Source: Tetrahymena thermophila SB210
Lineage: Eukaryota > Ciliophora > Oligohymenophorea > Hymenostomatida > Tetrahymenidae
Length of the DNA: 64,000 bases
Direction: 5' to 3'
Assembly (NCBI RefSeq): GCF_000189635.1
Contig: NW_002476414.1
Location: 143,870-207,869 of the forward strand
Made by a program: the position numbers and the translations under genes. The notes beneath the pieces were generated by a model. That model was not told the origin of the DNA and did not search any database. It saw nothing but the letters and a program-made list of their open reading frames with translations. Below are positions 13,393 through 26,359 of the stretch, in pieces (position 1 is the stretch's first letter; every line of letters begins with the position of its first letter).

Positions 13393-14186
13393 TTGATCAT
13401 ATCCAATTAATAATAAATAAATAAATTTGAGCAATCTTTAACTAAATATTTACATCATAAAAAATAATTAAAATATTACTAATAATTAATTGAAATACTT
13501 AATATTATATTTCCATTTGTATTTATTTTTATATAATAACTGTCTTATTCCTACTATAAAAATTATTATTTAACTTCATTCAAAGATTTATTTTTTATTA
13601 AAATTAATACAAAAATAAATATCAAGATAATTATATTTCGATTAGTATAGTTAATATTGTTAACCCTGAAATTAAATTATCACCAACTAACTCAGTAGGT
13701 ATAAATTGTTATATTTCATTTCATTTTTATTATTTTTAGCTAATTTTACTCATCCTATATTTAATAGTTTTATCATTCTGTTTTATCAAATTAGCAAATT
13801 TTTTAATATATTTAATTGATTGATTGATAGATAAATAGATGCCTTTTCTTAAATTTTGAAAAAAAAATTTTTTATTAATGATGTAAAAAAATTATTTATT
13901 TTTGAAATTATAATAAATTAAAATATTAATTATAATTCTATTATAAAATATAAAAACAGATTTTTGAATAAATAATTAAAAAATCTATTTCATAATAAGT
14001 TAATTCCAAAAGACGGAATTTTTGAATGGCATCTTGCTAAATATCTATCTATATATCTATTTATTAGGTTAAATTAATTATTGTATTACAAAATATTATA
14101 AAATAAATAAACATATTATGTATATTCATTATATAATTCAAATATTTTTATATTTTATTCATCCTTTCTTCAACACTTTTTTATCT
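13393..14186. other. Convergent intergenic region
   Basis: About 800 bp between the 3' ends of the STIMATE-like gene (+) and LRR gene A (-). AT-rich, homopolymer-laden; no feature recognised. Confidence 0.6.
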
Positions 14187-17100
14187 TCATATAAAATATA
14201 TTTTAAAGACAACTAATCTTTTTAATTTAAGATATTTTATTTCTTCTTCAAGTTACTATAATTGGTTTATTTTGTTTTTACTTTTAATATAAATTTTTTT
14301 TAATTACTAAAAAATTAAAAATATTAAAATTTTTTAATTTATGTTTATATTTTAAATCAATAAATAAATAAAAACAATAGTAGAAGAATAAAAAAAGAAG
14401 TGAAATAAATATATAAATAAATTTAATAAAAAGCTGATAAATAAATTAAAATTTTATAATTTTTTAATTATTTTATATTAAAAAATATCACTAACGAAAA
14501 AATGGTTTTTTACCGAAGATAAAGTGTAAAATATGAGAGATTAGTGCACTTTCTAAAATTAGAACTTAAGCCTGATGCACCAATTACACCAATTTCATTC
14601 AAACTTTTTAAATATTGAAAAAAAAAATTTTAGCTAATTAGTGAGTTAGAAGACAATATGAAGAAAAAATATCAAGTTATAATAAATTAAATAATTTATA
14701 ATAAAAGCAAAAGTTCAAAATTAATTAAAAACTTAATTAAATAAACTAACAAAGTGAAAAAAAGCAGAATAATAAGAAAAAGAAAACTAAATCAAATAAA
14801 AAGCTCATAAATAAATAAATTAAAAGAGTTATATTTCTTTAAATTTATTTTTATATTCAAAAGTATCACTATCCATAACAAATAAAATGTTTTTACTCAA
14901 GATTAAGTATCAAATTTGAGAGATTAGTGCACTTTGCTAAAGAAGAACCAAAGCCTGATTCGCATTCATCACCAATATAATTTCCACTTTTTAAATATTT
15001 AAGAAAAAAATATATTTAATTAATTAATTAGTGAGAAGGAAAAAATGAAGAAAAAATATGAAATAATAAGAAATTAATTGAAAAATAAATAATAAAATCA
15101 AAATTTCAAAATCAAAACATTTGTTAAGTTAACAAAGGGAAAAAAATGCACACAAGCAGAATGATACAGAAATAAAAAGAAATCAAATAAAAGCTAATTA
15201 ATAAAGTTAAAAAGTAAGTTGTGCTGTTTTAAATATATTATAATATTAAAAAATATTACAATCCAAAATAAATAAATAAACTGTTTTTACCTAAGATCAA
15301 GTGTCAAATTTGAGAGATTAGTGCAATTTGCTAAACTAAAACATATGTCTGATGCACCTTAATAATGAATTTAATTTTTGCTTTTTAATTAAACATTTAA
15401 GAAAATAATATTATTACTTATTTATATTGAAGGAAAAAATGAAGAAATAATATGAAATTATAAGAACTGAATTAACAAAAAAGTTCAAGATAAAAAAATA
15501 AATTTAACTTAGAAAAAAAAAAAAAGAATAAATAATAAATAGAAAAATAAATGAAATAAAAAGTTGATAAATAAATAAATTAAAGGAGTTATATTGCTTT
15601 AAATTCGTTTTTAAAATAAATAATCACACAATCCAAAATAATACAACTGTCTTTACCAAAGATTAAGCTTTAAATTTGAGAGATTAGTGCACTTTGCTAA
15701 AGCAGAACTAAAGCCTGACGTACATTCATCACCAATATAATTTCCACTTTTTAAATATTGAAGAAAAGAATAAAATTAACTAGTAAGTTAGAAGGAAAAT
15801 GAAGAAAAAATATGAAATAATAACAAATGAATTAATTTATTAATAAAATAAAATTTGTTTAGTTAATAAAAGAAAGAAAAAAAACACAAGCAGAAGTAAC
15901 AGAGAAAGAAAAATAAATCAAATTAATAAAAAGGTGATGTTGTTTTAAAAAATTATAATATTAAAAAATATTACAATCCAAAAATAAATAAACTGTTTTT
16001 ACCCAAGATCAAGTGCCAAATTTGAGAGATTAGTGCAATTTGCTAAATTAGTAAATAGGCCTGATGCACCTAGATCGTGAATTTAATTTTTGCTTTTTAG
16101 AGAATTTACAATCGGAGCATTTTTAGATCAGTACAGGTAAAAAACCTCTCTGCCACACTATTTTTTCGCCTTCCAAGTATTTTCCTTGGAGGGCTACTTT
16201 TTTAGACTTTTTTAAAAACAATTTTTAACAAATTTTTAATAAAATCGGCTCCAGCCGAAAAAAAAAAAAAATTAAATTAGGACACTGGTTATATTGCTTT
16301 AAATTCTTTTTTATATTAAAAAATATCATAATTCAAAATAAATTAGTGTTTTTACTCAAGATTAAGTGTCAAGTTTGAGAGATTAGTGCATTTTGATAGA
16401 ACAAAAAAAAAGCTTGATGCACATTCATCACCAATATAATTTCCACTTTTTAAATATTGAAGAAAAGAGTAAAATTAATTCATTAGTAAGAAGGAAAAAT
16501 GAAGAAAAAATATGAAATAATAAGAAATGAATTTATTTATAAATAATAAAATCAAAAGTTCAAAATCAAAAAATTTGTTAAGTTAACAAAAGGGAAAAAA
16601 AATACAAGAAGAATGAAACAGATTATTAATAAATAATTAAATAGACCGTTTTTACCCAAGATCAAGTGTCAAATTTGAGAGATTAGTGCACTTTTCTAAG
16701 CTAGGACATATGCTTGATGCACCTAGATCATGAATTTCATTATTGCTTTTTAAATATTGAAGAAAAGAATTTTATTAATTATTTTTTTTGAAGGAAAAAA
16801 TAAATAAAGAAAATGGATGAAATAATAAAAACTAAATTAACTCATAATAAAAATAAATTTAAACAATAAAAGGTGTTATATTGCTTTAAATTTATTTTAT
16901 TTATTAATAATTATCACAATCCAAATCAAATAAACTGTTTTTACATAAGACGAAGGGTCAAATTTGTGAGATTAGTGCACTTTTCTAAAGCAGGACCTAA
17001 GCATAATATACCTTCATCCCCAATTTAATTTCCACTTTTTAAATATTGAAGAAAATATATAATAAATTATTTATTTTGAAGGAAAAAACAAAAAAATAAT

Positions 17101-20100
17101 ATGAAATAAGAAGAAATGAATATATTTAATAATAATAAAAGTAAAAGTTTAAAATGCAAAAATGTTTTAAATTAAAAAAAAACATACAAGTAGAATAAAA
17201 AAGGAAAAAAAATAAATCAATAAATAAAATAAAAATCAGAAAAATAAATTTTATGAGTTTTATTGTTTTTAATTTATTTATGTATTAAAAAATACCCCAA
17301 TAGAAAGCAAATTAACTGTTTTTACCTAAGATCAAGTTTCAAAATTGAGAGATTAGTACACTTTGCTATAGCAGAACTTAAGCCTGACGAACCTTCGTAG
17401 CCAATTTTAATATTCCTTTTTTAAATATTGAAGAAAATAATACTTAAAATTAGTTATTTAGAAGGAAAAACTGAATAAAATTATGAAATAATGAAAAAAA
17501 TGGTAAATTATAAAGAAAGAAAAATATCAAAAGCATAAAAAAATTAAAAAAAATCAAATAAAAAGCTGATAATTCGATTAAAAGAGTTATTTGTAATATT
17601 TAAAATTCATTTTAATATTAAAAATATCAAAATTTCCAAGACATATAAATTGTTTTACTGAAGACCAAGTGTCAAATTTGAGATGCTATTGCAATTTGCT
17701 AAACCATAACCTAAGCCTAATACACCTTCATCGCCAATTTAATTCGAGCTTTTAAATATTGAAGAAAAGAATATAATTAATTGCTTAGTTAGTTAGTTAA
17801 TTAGTAAAAAAAAATGAAGTAAAAATATGAAATAATAAGAAATTAATTATTAATAATAAAAGCAACAGTTTAAAATAATTTTATTTAACAGACAAAAAAA
17901 TAAAAGCAAAATAAAATAAAAATTAATAAATAAATAAATTAAAAGAGTAAGCTATATTGCTTTAAATTTATTTTTATATTAAAAAATATTGCAATCTAAA
18001 ATAAATATACTATTTTTACCCAAGATTAAGTGTCAAATTTGAGAGATTAGTACACTTTCCTAAATTAAAGCCTAAGCCTGAAGCACCTATTGCACAAATT
18101 TTATTGAAACTTTTTAAATATAGAAGAAAATAATAGTTATTTAGAAGGTAAAAATTTAAAGTAATAAGAAATGAGTAAATTGATGATAAAAGAATAAGTT
18201 TACCATGTACAAGTTAGATAAATTAGCATATAGATTAATAAATAAAAAAGAAAAATAAACCAAATAAAAAGCTTATAAAAAAATTAAAAGAAATAATTAC
18301 TTTCTTTTAAATTCATTTTTACATTAAAAAATATCGCAATCAAATACAAATAAAGTTTTTTTACCCAAGAATAAGTGTCAAATTTGAGAGATTAGTGCAC
18401 TTTACTAAACCAGAACCTAATCCTGTAACACTTTCATCACCAATTTAATTCTACCTTTTTAAATATTGAATAAAAAATATAATTAATTAGTTAGTTAGTT
18501 GTAAAAAAAATAAAAGAAAAATGAGAAAGAAAAAATAAATCAAATAATAAGCTGATAAATAAATTAAATAAATGAGTGATATTATTTTAAATTCACTTTT
18601 ATTTAAAAAATATCATAATTCAAAACAAACAAATAAACTGTTTTTACTCAAGAAGAAGTGTCAAATTTGAGAGATTAGTGTACTTTGCTAAAGCAGACCC
18701 TAAGCCTGATACACCTTCGTCGCCAACACCAATTTCATTGTACCTTTTTAAATATTGAAGAAAAGAGTATGATTAATTAGTTATTTATAAGAAAAAATAA
18801 GAAATAAAATTATAAATTATTAAAGTAAAAGTTTTAAATTATTAAATAGGTATAATTAACAAACAAACAAAAAATACAAGCAGAATAAAAAAGAAAAATA
18901 AATAATTTAAAAAGCTGACAAAAAAATAAAAAAAGTAAGCTATTTTGTTTTAAATTTATTTTTATTTTAAAAAATATAGCAATCCAAAACAAATAAATTG
19001 ATTTTACTGAAGATCAAGCTTTAAATTTGAGAGATTAGAGCATTTTGCTAAATCAGAAATTAAACCTGATGCACATTTATCACCAATATAATTATCACTT
19101 ATTAATAATTGAAGAAAAAAATATAATTAATTCGTTAGTAAGTTAGTTAGTTGTTTATAAGTAAAAAATAAGAAATAATAAGAAATGAATTAATTTAAAA
19201 TAAATAAAAGCAAAATTTCATGAAAGATAAATCAAATAAAAAGCTAATAAATAAATTAAAAAATTAAGTTGTTTTAAATATATTTTTATTTTATTAAATA
19301 TTATAATCCTAAATAAATAAACAGTTTTTACTTTAGACAAAGTGTCAAATTTGAGAGATTATTGTTCTTTCCTAAGCCAGAACCTAAGAATGATACACCT
19401 GCTTCTCCAATTTAATTATATCTTTTTAAATATAAAAGTAATATATATACTTATTAGTAAGTTAAAAGGAAAAATAAATAAAAAATACGAAATAAAAAGT
19501 AAAAAATTAATTAATTAATTATAAAAGGATTATTTCAAAATGAAAAAATAAGTTAAATTAACAAAGAAAATAAAAAAATACAAGCAGGATATAACAGAAA
19601 AAGAAAATAAATCAAATCAAAAGTTAATAATTAATGAAAAGAATTATAAATTTTTATATTTATTTTTATATGAAAAAATATCACAGTCCAAAATAAATAA
19701 ACATTTTTACCGAAGATCAAGTGTTAAATTTGAGAGATTAGTGCATTTTCCTAAAATGGAACCTATGGTTGATGCCCCATTGTCGGTAATTTAATTGTAC
19801 CTGTTTAAATATTGAAGAAAATAATATAATTAATTTGTTATTTAGATGGAAAAAATGAAGAAAAAAGATTAAATAATAAGAAATGAATTAATTAATGATT
19901 AGAAAATGATTGAAATGATAAAATTGGTTAAATTAACTTAGAAAAAAATATAAAATGAAATATAAATCAAATTAAAATAGAATAAATAAATAAACGAAAA
20001 GAGTTATGCATGTTGTTTTAAATTTATTATTATCTAAAAAAAATCACAATAAAAAACAAGTAAACTGTTTTTACATAAGATAAAGTGCCAAATTTGAGAG

Positions 20101-20652
20101 ATGAGTGCACTTTACTAAAGCAGAACCTAAGTCTGATGCATCTTCATCTCCAATTTAATTTCCCCTATTTAAATATTGAAGAAAAAAAATATTAGTAATT
20201 AGTTAGTTAGAACGAAAAAGTGAAGAAAAAAATGAAACAATAAGAAATTAATTAATTATAAAAGTAAAAGTTGGAAATGAAAATCAAGTTAAAATATTTA
20301 AGTAAATAAAATAAAAATGAATGAATATAGATGAGAATTTTTATTAGAAGAAAATATTATAAATAGATTGAAAATTAAATATAAAAAAAGCAGTACCGTC
20401 TAACCTGTAAGTTAAGTTAAAAAAAAATTAATTTTTTGGGAAAAACTCACACTTTTTTCACACTTAACTTCAAAAAACAAACTTAATTAAAAATTAACTT
20501 AACATAGAGGTTAGACGGTAATAATAAAAAATATTAATTAATTAATTAATTAATTAAAAATACATCAGATCAAAATGGAGAACCTAATAAGATTAAAGTG
20601 AAGAGTTTAAAAACTTTTATGTTGATTAAAATAAATTTAAAAAAAAATAATA
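14187..20652 (-). CDS. LRR gene A: 17 LRR exons, start codon lost
   Basis: Last exon 14187-14280 (ends ...RLVVFKIYFI, TGA). LRR exons start (low coordinate) at 14514, 14897, 15291, 15657, 16003, 16356, 16656, 16945, 17326, 17659, 18020, 18365, 18648, 19008, 19332, 19711 and 20075; each is 90 nt except 18648-18743, which is 96 nt (two extra residues). All are open, with phase-2 junctions and GTAAAAA-type donors. The repeat consensus is N-x-I-GDEGASGLGSALAKC-TNLSNLTLDL, a ribonuclease-inhibitor-like LRR. The first exon (from 20564 upwards) matches the sister genes through VLHFDL, but the ATG present in B, C and D is replaced and a 1-nt deletion shifts the frame upstream, so the N terminus is uncertain and the copy may be a pseudogene. 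It has four more LRRs than B and D. Cellular role unknown; LRRs normally bind protein. Confidence 0.8.
14897..16745 (-). repeat. Two-exon module present three times in gene A
   Basis: LRR exons at 14897/15291, 15657/16003 and 16356/16656 alternate between two types. One has an acceptor side matching ...CACCAATATAATTTCCAC on the + strand, the other ...GAATTTAATTTTTGC. Genes B, C and D have a single such pair at the same place (22054/22394, 27668/27953, 33228/33497). The module is about 700-760 bp. Confidence 0.8.
16100..16288. mobile_element. Hairpin-rich insert ending in A14, possible retroposed RNA
   Basis: A 189-bp segment replacing the usual intron body between two LRR exons of gene A. 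It is richer in GC than any neighbouring intron. On the + strand it contains AGGTAAAAAACCT, a stem CCTTCCAAG/CTTGGAGGG (16169-16177 with 16185-16193), a perfect TCGGCT/AGCCGA stem (16245-16258) and then 14 consecutive A (16258-16271). The flanks return to normal intron sequence on both sides. The structure suggests a reverse-transcribed small RNA (SINE-like), but no target-site duplication is obvious and I do not recognise the RNA. The total intron length is nearly unchanged, so material was replaced rather than simply added. Confidence 0.5.
20394..20520. mobile_element. 127-bp inverted-repeat element (MITE-like) in intron 1 of gene A
   Basis: The ends are perfect inverted repeats, TACCGTCTAACCT at 20394 and AGGTTAGACGGTA at 20508-20520. 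After a few mismatches there is a further matching GTTAAGTTAA on both arms. The outermost TA on each side is compatible with a TA target-site duplication, as in Tc1/mariner-type elements. The orthologous intron positions in genes B, C and D lack it and read through (AGCAATAATTATA-like text), giving an empty-site comparison. There is no coding capacity, so it is non-autonomous. Confidence 0.85.
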
Positions 20653-21393
20653 TTTAAAATAGATAATTACATCATTTATATTATTGAAATATTTTTTTTA
20701 TAACATCATTTTTTATTTATTTATTTTAATTTCAAAAATATTGATCAATAATATATGGAAGGAAATTGAATTAATTATAACTAATTATATTAAAAAATTA
20801 ATTTACTTATATTTCAAATTAATTTAGATAAAAAAGACAAGTAAATTATAATGATTATCAAAAATAAATTTATAAATTTGCTAAAAGGAAGAAATATCTG
20901 AAAAAAAGTTAATTTTGAAATTGCTAATCCTGATTAGGCTAATGCATCATATTTAGAAAGATGTTTTTTAGAAAATGACTTTAAATAGATAACAAGACAG
21001 AAAAAGCTTTAAATGAGTGAGGAAAAAACTTTTGATGAGAATGGTGTAAGTTTTAACCAGAGATGTTGTTGAATATTTAGTCATTTGAATCATGAATATC
21101 ATTGAATAATTTATAATTTGAATAGGATATTTTTATTAAATTTTTATTTATTTGTTAGAAATTGTATAATAATTTTAAATTAATTTCAAGTAATTTCTTA
21201 AATTCTTTCTTTCTTTCTTTTGGAATTCGCCTTTTGATTAAAATATAATGAATAATAAATAAATCTACCTATTTATAAGTTTAAATTATTCTATTACAAA
21301 ATATATGTTATAAAATAAAGATATATATATTTTATTATTAAAGAATTTTTATATTTATTTATCTATCTTTTTTTAACCACTTGCTTATCACAA
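20653..21393. other. Spacer between LRR genes A and B
   Basis: About 740 bp containing the 5' flank of gene A, which is similar to the flanks of B, C and D, and a short unique coding-like stretch near 20902-21088, listed separately. The rest is AT-rich with a CTTT repeat. Confidence 0.55.
20902..21088 (+). pseudogene. Coding-like fragment in the LRR A/B spacer
   Basis: An open frame on the + strand following a TGA and ending at TGA 21086-21088. It reads as protein-like sequence including NPDQANASYLERCFLENDF, KQITRQKK and MSEEKTFDENG. Composition is richer in GC than the spacer, and no counterpart exists in the spacers between B/C or C/D. A GTAAG resembling a splice donor follows the ENG codons. 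It may be the remnant of an unrelated gene or exon trapped between duplicated LRR genes; chance cannot be excluded. Confidence 0.3.
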
Positions 21394-24300
21394 TCAGAAA
21401 TTTATTTTAAAGAAAACTAATCTTTTTAATTGAAGACACTTGCTTTGAACTTTCAATTACTATGATTCATTTATTTTGTTTTTACTATTAATATAAATGA
21501 GTATAAATTACTCAAAAAAGTTAAAATAATAAAATTTTTTAATTTAAATTTATATTTTAAATCAATAAATAAATAAAAATAGCATTAAAAAAATAGAAAA
21601 AGAAAAATAAAAATAAATCAATAAAAAAAATTCTGATTAATAAATAAATGAAAAAAGTTAGTTAAATAGTATTAAATTTTTTTCTATATTAAAAAATATC
21701 ACTGTCTAAATCAAATAAATTGTTTTTACCGAAGATAAAGTGTTATATTTTGGAGTTTAGTGCACCTTCCTAAACTAGAACTTAAGCTTGATGCACCAGT
21801 TATACCAATTTCATTCCAACTTTTTAAATATTAAGGAAAAGAAATTATAATTAACTAGCTAAAAGGTAAAAATGAAGAATAAATATGAAATGATAAGAAA
21901 TTAAATAATTAATAATACAATCAAAAGTTAAAAATGAAAAAATAAATAAATGAATAATTTAAATTAACAAACAAAAAATAAAAAAACAGAATAAAAAACA
22001 AAAATAAATAAATAAAAAAATATCACAATCCAAAGCAAATAAAGTGTTTTTACTCAAGATTAAGAGTCAAATCTTAGAGATTAGTGCACTTTGATAAAGC
22101 AAAACCAATGCCTTATATACCTTCATCGCCAATATAATTTCCACTTTTTGAATATTGAAGAAAAGGAGATAATTTATTAGTTAGTTAGAAGAAAAAAATG
22201 AACAAAAAAATGAAAGAATAAATAAGTTAAAATAAAAAAGAAACAAACAAAAACATAAGCAGAATGAAACAGAAAAAGAAAAATAAACCAAATAAAAAGC
22301 AAATAAATAAATTAAAAGAGTAGAGTTATGGTGTTTTAAATATATTTTTACATTAAAAAATATTGTAATCCAAAATAAATAAACTGCTTTTACCTAAGAG
22401 AAAGTGTCAAATTTGAGAGATTAGTGCACTCTCCTAAACTGGAACATATGCCTGAAGCACCTAGATCACTAATTTAATTTCCACTTTTTAAATATTAAAT
22501 AAAAGAATATTATTAACTATTTATTTAATTTGAAGAAAAAAAAGAAGAAATAGCATGAAATAAATAGAACTAAATTAACTAATAATAAAAGCAAAAGTTC
22601 AAGATAAAAAATTAGTTAATCAAAAAAAGAAAGAAAGAAAAAAAAAAACAGAATAAAGAATAAGAAAATTAAATCAAATAAAAAGTTGATAAATAAATTA
22701 AATGAATTTTATTGTTTTAATTTCATTTTTATATTAAAAAATATCATAATCCAAAATAAATATATAAATTGCTTTTACACAAAATCAAGTGTCAAATATT
22801 AGAGATTAGTGCACTTTCCTAAATTAAAACCTAACCCTGACGCACCTTCATCACCAATTTAATTTCCCCTTTTTAAAAATTGAAGAAAATAATATAATCA
22901 ATTATTTATTTTGGAGGAAAAAACTAAGAACAGTCTGAAATAATAAGAAATGAGGTAATCAATCAATAAAAAAAGCAAAAGTTCAAAATGAAAAAATATT
23001 TTAAATTAAAAAAGAAAGAAAAATTCAAGCAGAATCAAAAATAATCAAATAAAAAGTTGATTAATAAATTTAATGAGTTTTATTTTTTTTTTTAAATTGA
23101 TTTTTATACTTAAAATATCACAATCAGAAACACATAATCTATTTTTACATAAGATAAAGTGTCAAATTTGAGAGATTAGTGCACTTTGCTACAGCAGAAC
23201 CTAAGCCAGATGAACCTTCTTAGCCAATTTTACTATACCTTTTTAAATATTGAAGAAAAAAATAAAATAATAATTTAATTAGAAGGAAAAAGTGATGAAA
23301 AATTTCAAATAATTAGAAATTAATTATTAGAGTAAATGCTTGAAATGAAAANNNNNNNNNNNNNNNNNNNNNNNNNNNNNNNNNNNNNNNNNNNNNNNNN
23401 NNNNNNNNNNNNNNNNNNNNNNNNNNNNNNNNNNNNNNNNNNNNNNNNNNNAAAAGGAATAAAGCTAAATAAGAATAAATCAAATAAAAAAATCATAAAT
23501 AAATTAAATGATGGATATTTATTATTTTTAATTCATTTTTATATTAAAAAATATCAAAATCAAAAGCAAATAAACTATTTTTACACAAGATAAAGTGTCA
23601 TATTTGAAAGATTAGAGCACTTTGTTAAACCAAAACTTAAACCTGATGTACCCTCATCACCAATTTCATTCTGACTTTTTAAATATTGAAGAACAGAATA
23701 TTATTTATCAGTTAGTTAGAAAATAAATTTATGAAAAAATATGAAATAAAAATAAATTAATTAATTAAAATAAAAAAAGTTTAAAGTTATAAAATAAATT
23801 TTATAAACAAAAGCAAAAGAAAAGAAAAAGAAATCAAATAAAAAGCTGATAAATAAATAAATGAAAAGAGTTAGTTAGTTAGTTAGTTATATTGTTTTAA
23901 ATTTATTTTTAAATTAAAATTATCACAACCCAAAATAAATAAACTGTTTTACTTTAGATAAAGTGTCAAATTTGAGAGATTAGCGCAGTTTCCTAAACCA
24001 ACACCTAAACATGATGCACCAATTGCACCAATTTAAGTTTCGCTTTAAATATTGTAGATAAGAATATAATTAGTTTGTGAGTTATTTAGATTGAAAAAAT
24101 GAAGAAAAAATATTAAAAATAACATATTGTTTAAATATATTTTTATAACAAAAAATATCAAAATAAAAAACAAATAAACTGTTTTTACCTTAGGTTAAGT
24201 GTCAAATTTGAGAGTTTAGTGCACTTTGCTATAGCATAACCTAATACTGATGCAGTTTCATCACCGATTTAATTCAGACTTTTAAATATTGAAGTAAAGA

Positions 24301-26359
24301 ATAAAATTAATTAATTAGTTAGTTAGTTAGTTAAGAAAAAAAATGAAACTAAAAAAAAAGAAAAAAAATAAGAAGCTGGTAAATAAATTAAAAGAGTTTA
24401 ATTTATTTAATAAAAAAATCACAATTTAAAGCAAATAAATTTTTTTTACCTTAGATTAAGTGTTAAAATTAAAAGATTAGTGCATTTTGATATAGCAGAA
24501 CTTAAGCCTGATGCACCTTCGTCACGAATTAAATTCTACCTTTTTAAATATTGAAGAAAAGAATTTAATTAATTTGCTAGTTAAAAAAAAATGAAGAAAA
24601 AATATGAAATAATAAGAAATCAATAAATTAATAAATAATAAAAACAAAAGTTTAAAATGATAAAATAAGTTTAATTAAAAAAGAAAAAAATACAAGAAGA
24701 ATAAAAAAAGAAGAAAAAAAATTAAAAAAAGAAAAAGTTGGTAAATAAATTTCAAGTGTTTTTTATTTTAAATTTATTATTATATTAAAAATTATCACAA
24801 TCCTAAATAAATAAATTGTTTTTACCCAAGATCAAGTGTTAAATTTGAAAGATTAGCATAATTTGCTATATCAGAAACTAAATCTGATATACATTCATCA
24901 CTAATTTAATTTTCACTTATTTATTAAGTATTGAACAAAAGAATTAATTAATTAGTTAGTTAGAAGGAAAAAATAAAGAAAAAATATGAAATAGAAATAA
25001 ATTAATTTATTAATAATAAAAGCAAATGTTCAAAATTAGAAATTTAATTAGATTAACAAAAAAAGAAAGAAAAATAACACAAGCAGAAGAAAACAAAAAA
25101 TATCTAATAAATAAATAAATTAAAAGAGTTTTGTTGTTTTAAATATAATTTTACATTAAAAAATATCACAATCTAAAACAAAAAAGCTGTTTTACCTAAG
25201 ATTAAGTGTTAAATTTTAGAGATTAGTGCATTTTGTTAATGCAGAGCCTAAGCCTAATACACCTTCATTACCAATTTCATTTTACCTTTTATATATTTAA
25301 GAAAAGAATATAATTAATTAATTAGTTAGTTAGTTAGAAGGAAAAAATTAATTAATAAAAGCAAAATTCAAAATAAAAAAATTTGTTAAATTAATAAATA
25401 AAAAAAAACACAAATGGAATTAAAAATAAAAATAACTCAAAAAAAAGTTGATAAATAAATTGAATGAGTTTAGTTGTTTTAAATTTATTTTTATATTAAA
25501 AAATATCACAATCCAAAACAAAAAAACCATTTTTTACCTAAGATCAAGTATTAAATTTAAGAGATTAGTGCACTTTCCTAAACTAGAACCTATACATAAC
25601 GTACCTTGATCACAAATTTAATTGTATCTTTTAAATATTGTAGAAACGAATTTTATTAATTAGTTAGTTAGATGGGAAAAATGAAGAAAAAAATATGAAA
25701 TAATAAGAAATAAATTAATTAATTATTAGAGCAATAGTTTAAAATGAAAATTTGTTTAATTAACAAAAAAAAAGAAAGAAATAAAGCAAAAGCAGAATGA
25801 AAAAAAAAATCAAATTAAAATCCGATAAATAAATGAAAAGAGTTATGTTATTTAAATTTATTATTTATTTTATATAAAAAAATAAAAATCCAAAACTAAT
25901 AAATTGCTTTTACCCAAGGTAAAGTGTCAAACTTGAGAGATTAGCGCACTTAGCTAAAGCATAACCTAAGCCTGATGCATCTTCATCACCAATTTAATAG
26001 TGCCTTTTTAAATATTGAAAATAAAAATATAAATAATTAATTATTTAGTTAAAAGGAAAAAATGAAGAAAAAATATGAAACAATAAAAAATTAATTAATT
26101 AATAATAAAAGTAAAGTTAAAAATGAAAATTAAGTTAAAATAATAATATAAATATTAATAAAAATGGATGAATGAATATATATTATAATTTTTATTTGAA
26201 AAAAATTTTGAAAATACTTGAAAATTATCTATAAAAAAATGTGATAATAATATTAATAAATTAAAAATACATTAGATCAATATGGAGAACCTTATGAGAT
26301 TAAAGTGAAGAGTTTAAAAACTTTTTTTATTAATAAAAATAAATTTAAGAAATATTCAT
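21394..26359 (-). CDS. LRR gene B: 13 LRR exons, contains assembly gap
   Basis: First exon 26271-26359 starts MNISQIYFYQQKKFLNSSL. LRR exons of 90 nt start at 25914, 25538, 25196, 24826, 24450, 24189, 23953, 23585, 23149, 22779, 22394, 22054 and 21730; the last exon is 21394-21484. Coding total is 1350 nt, 449 aa, all in phase, with no in-frame TGA seen in the exons checked. The conserved frame is a 29-residue N-cap, 13 ribonuclease-inhibitor-like LRRs of 30 residues and a C-cap of 29 residues rich in Lys, including LQLKRLVFFKINF. No signal peptide or membrane helix. The run of 100 N at 23352-23451 lies in the intron between the exons at 23149 and 23585; an additional exon could be hidden there if the true gap is larger than drawn. 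Confidence 0.83.
23352..23451. other. Assembly gap (100 N)
   Basis: Exactly 100 unknown bases inside an intron of LRR gene B. The round number suggests a placeholder of unknown true length, expected in a near-identical tandem array. Confidence 0.95.
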
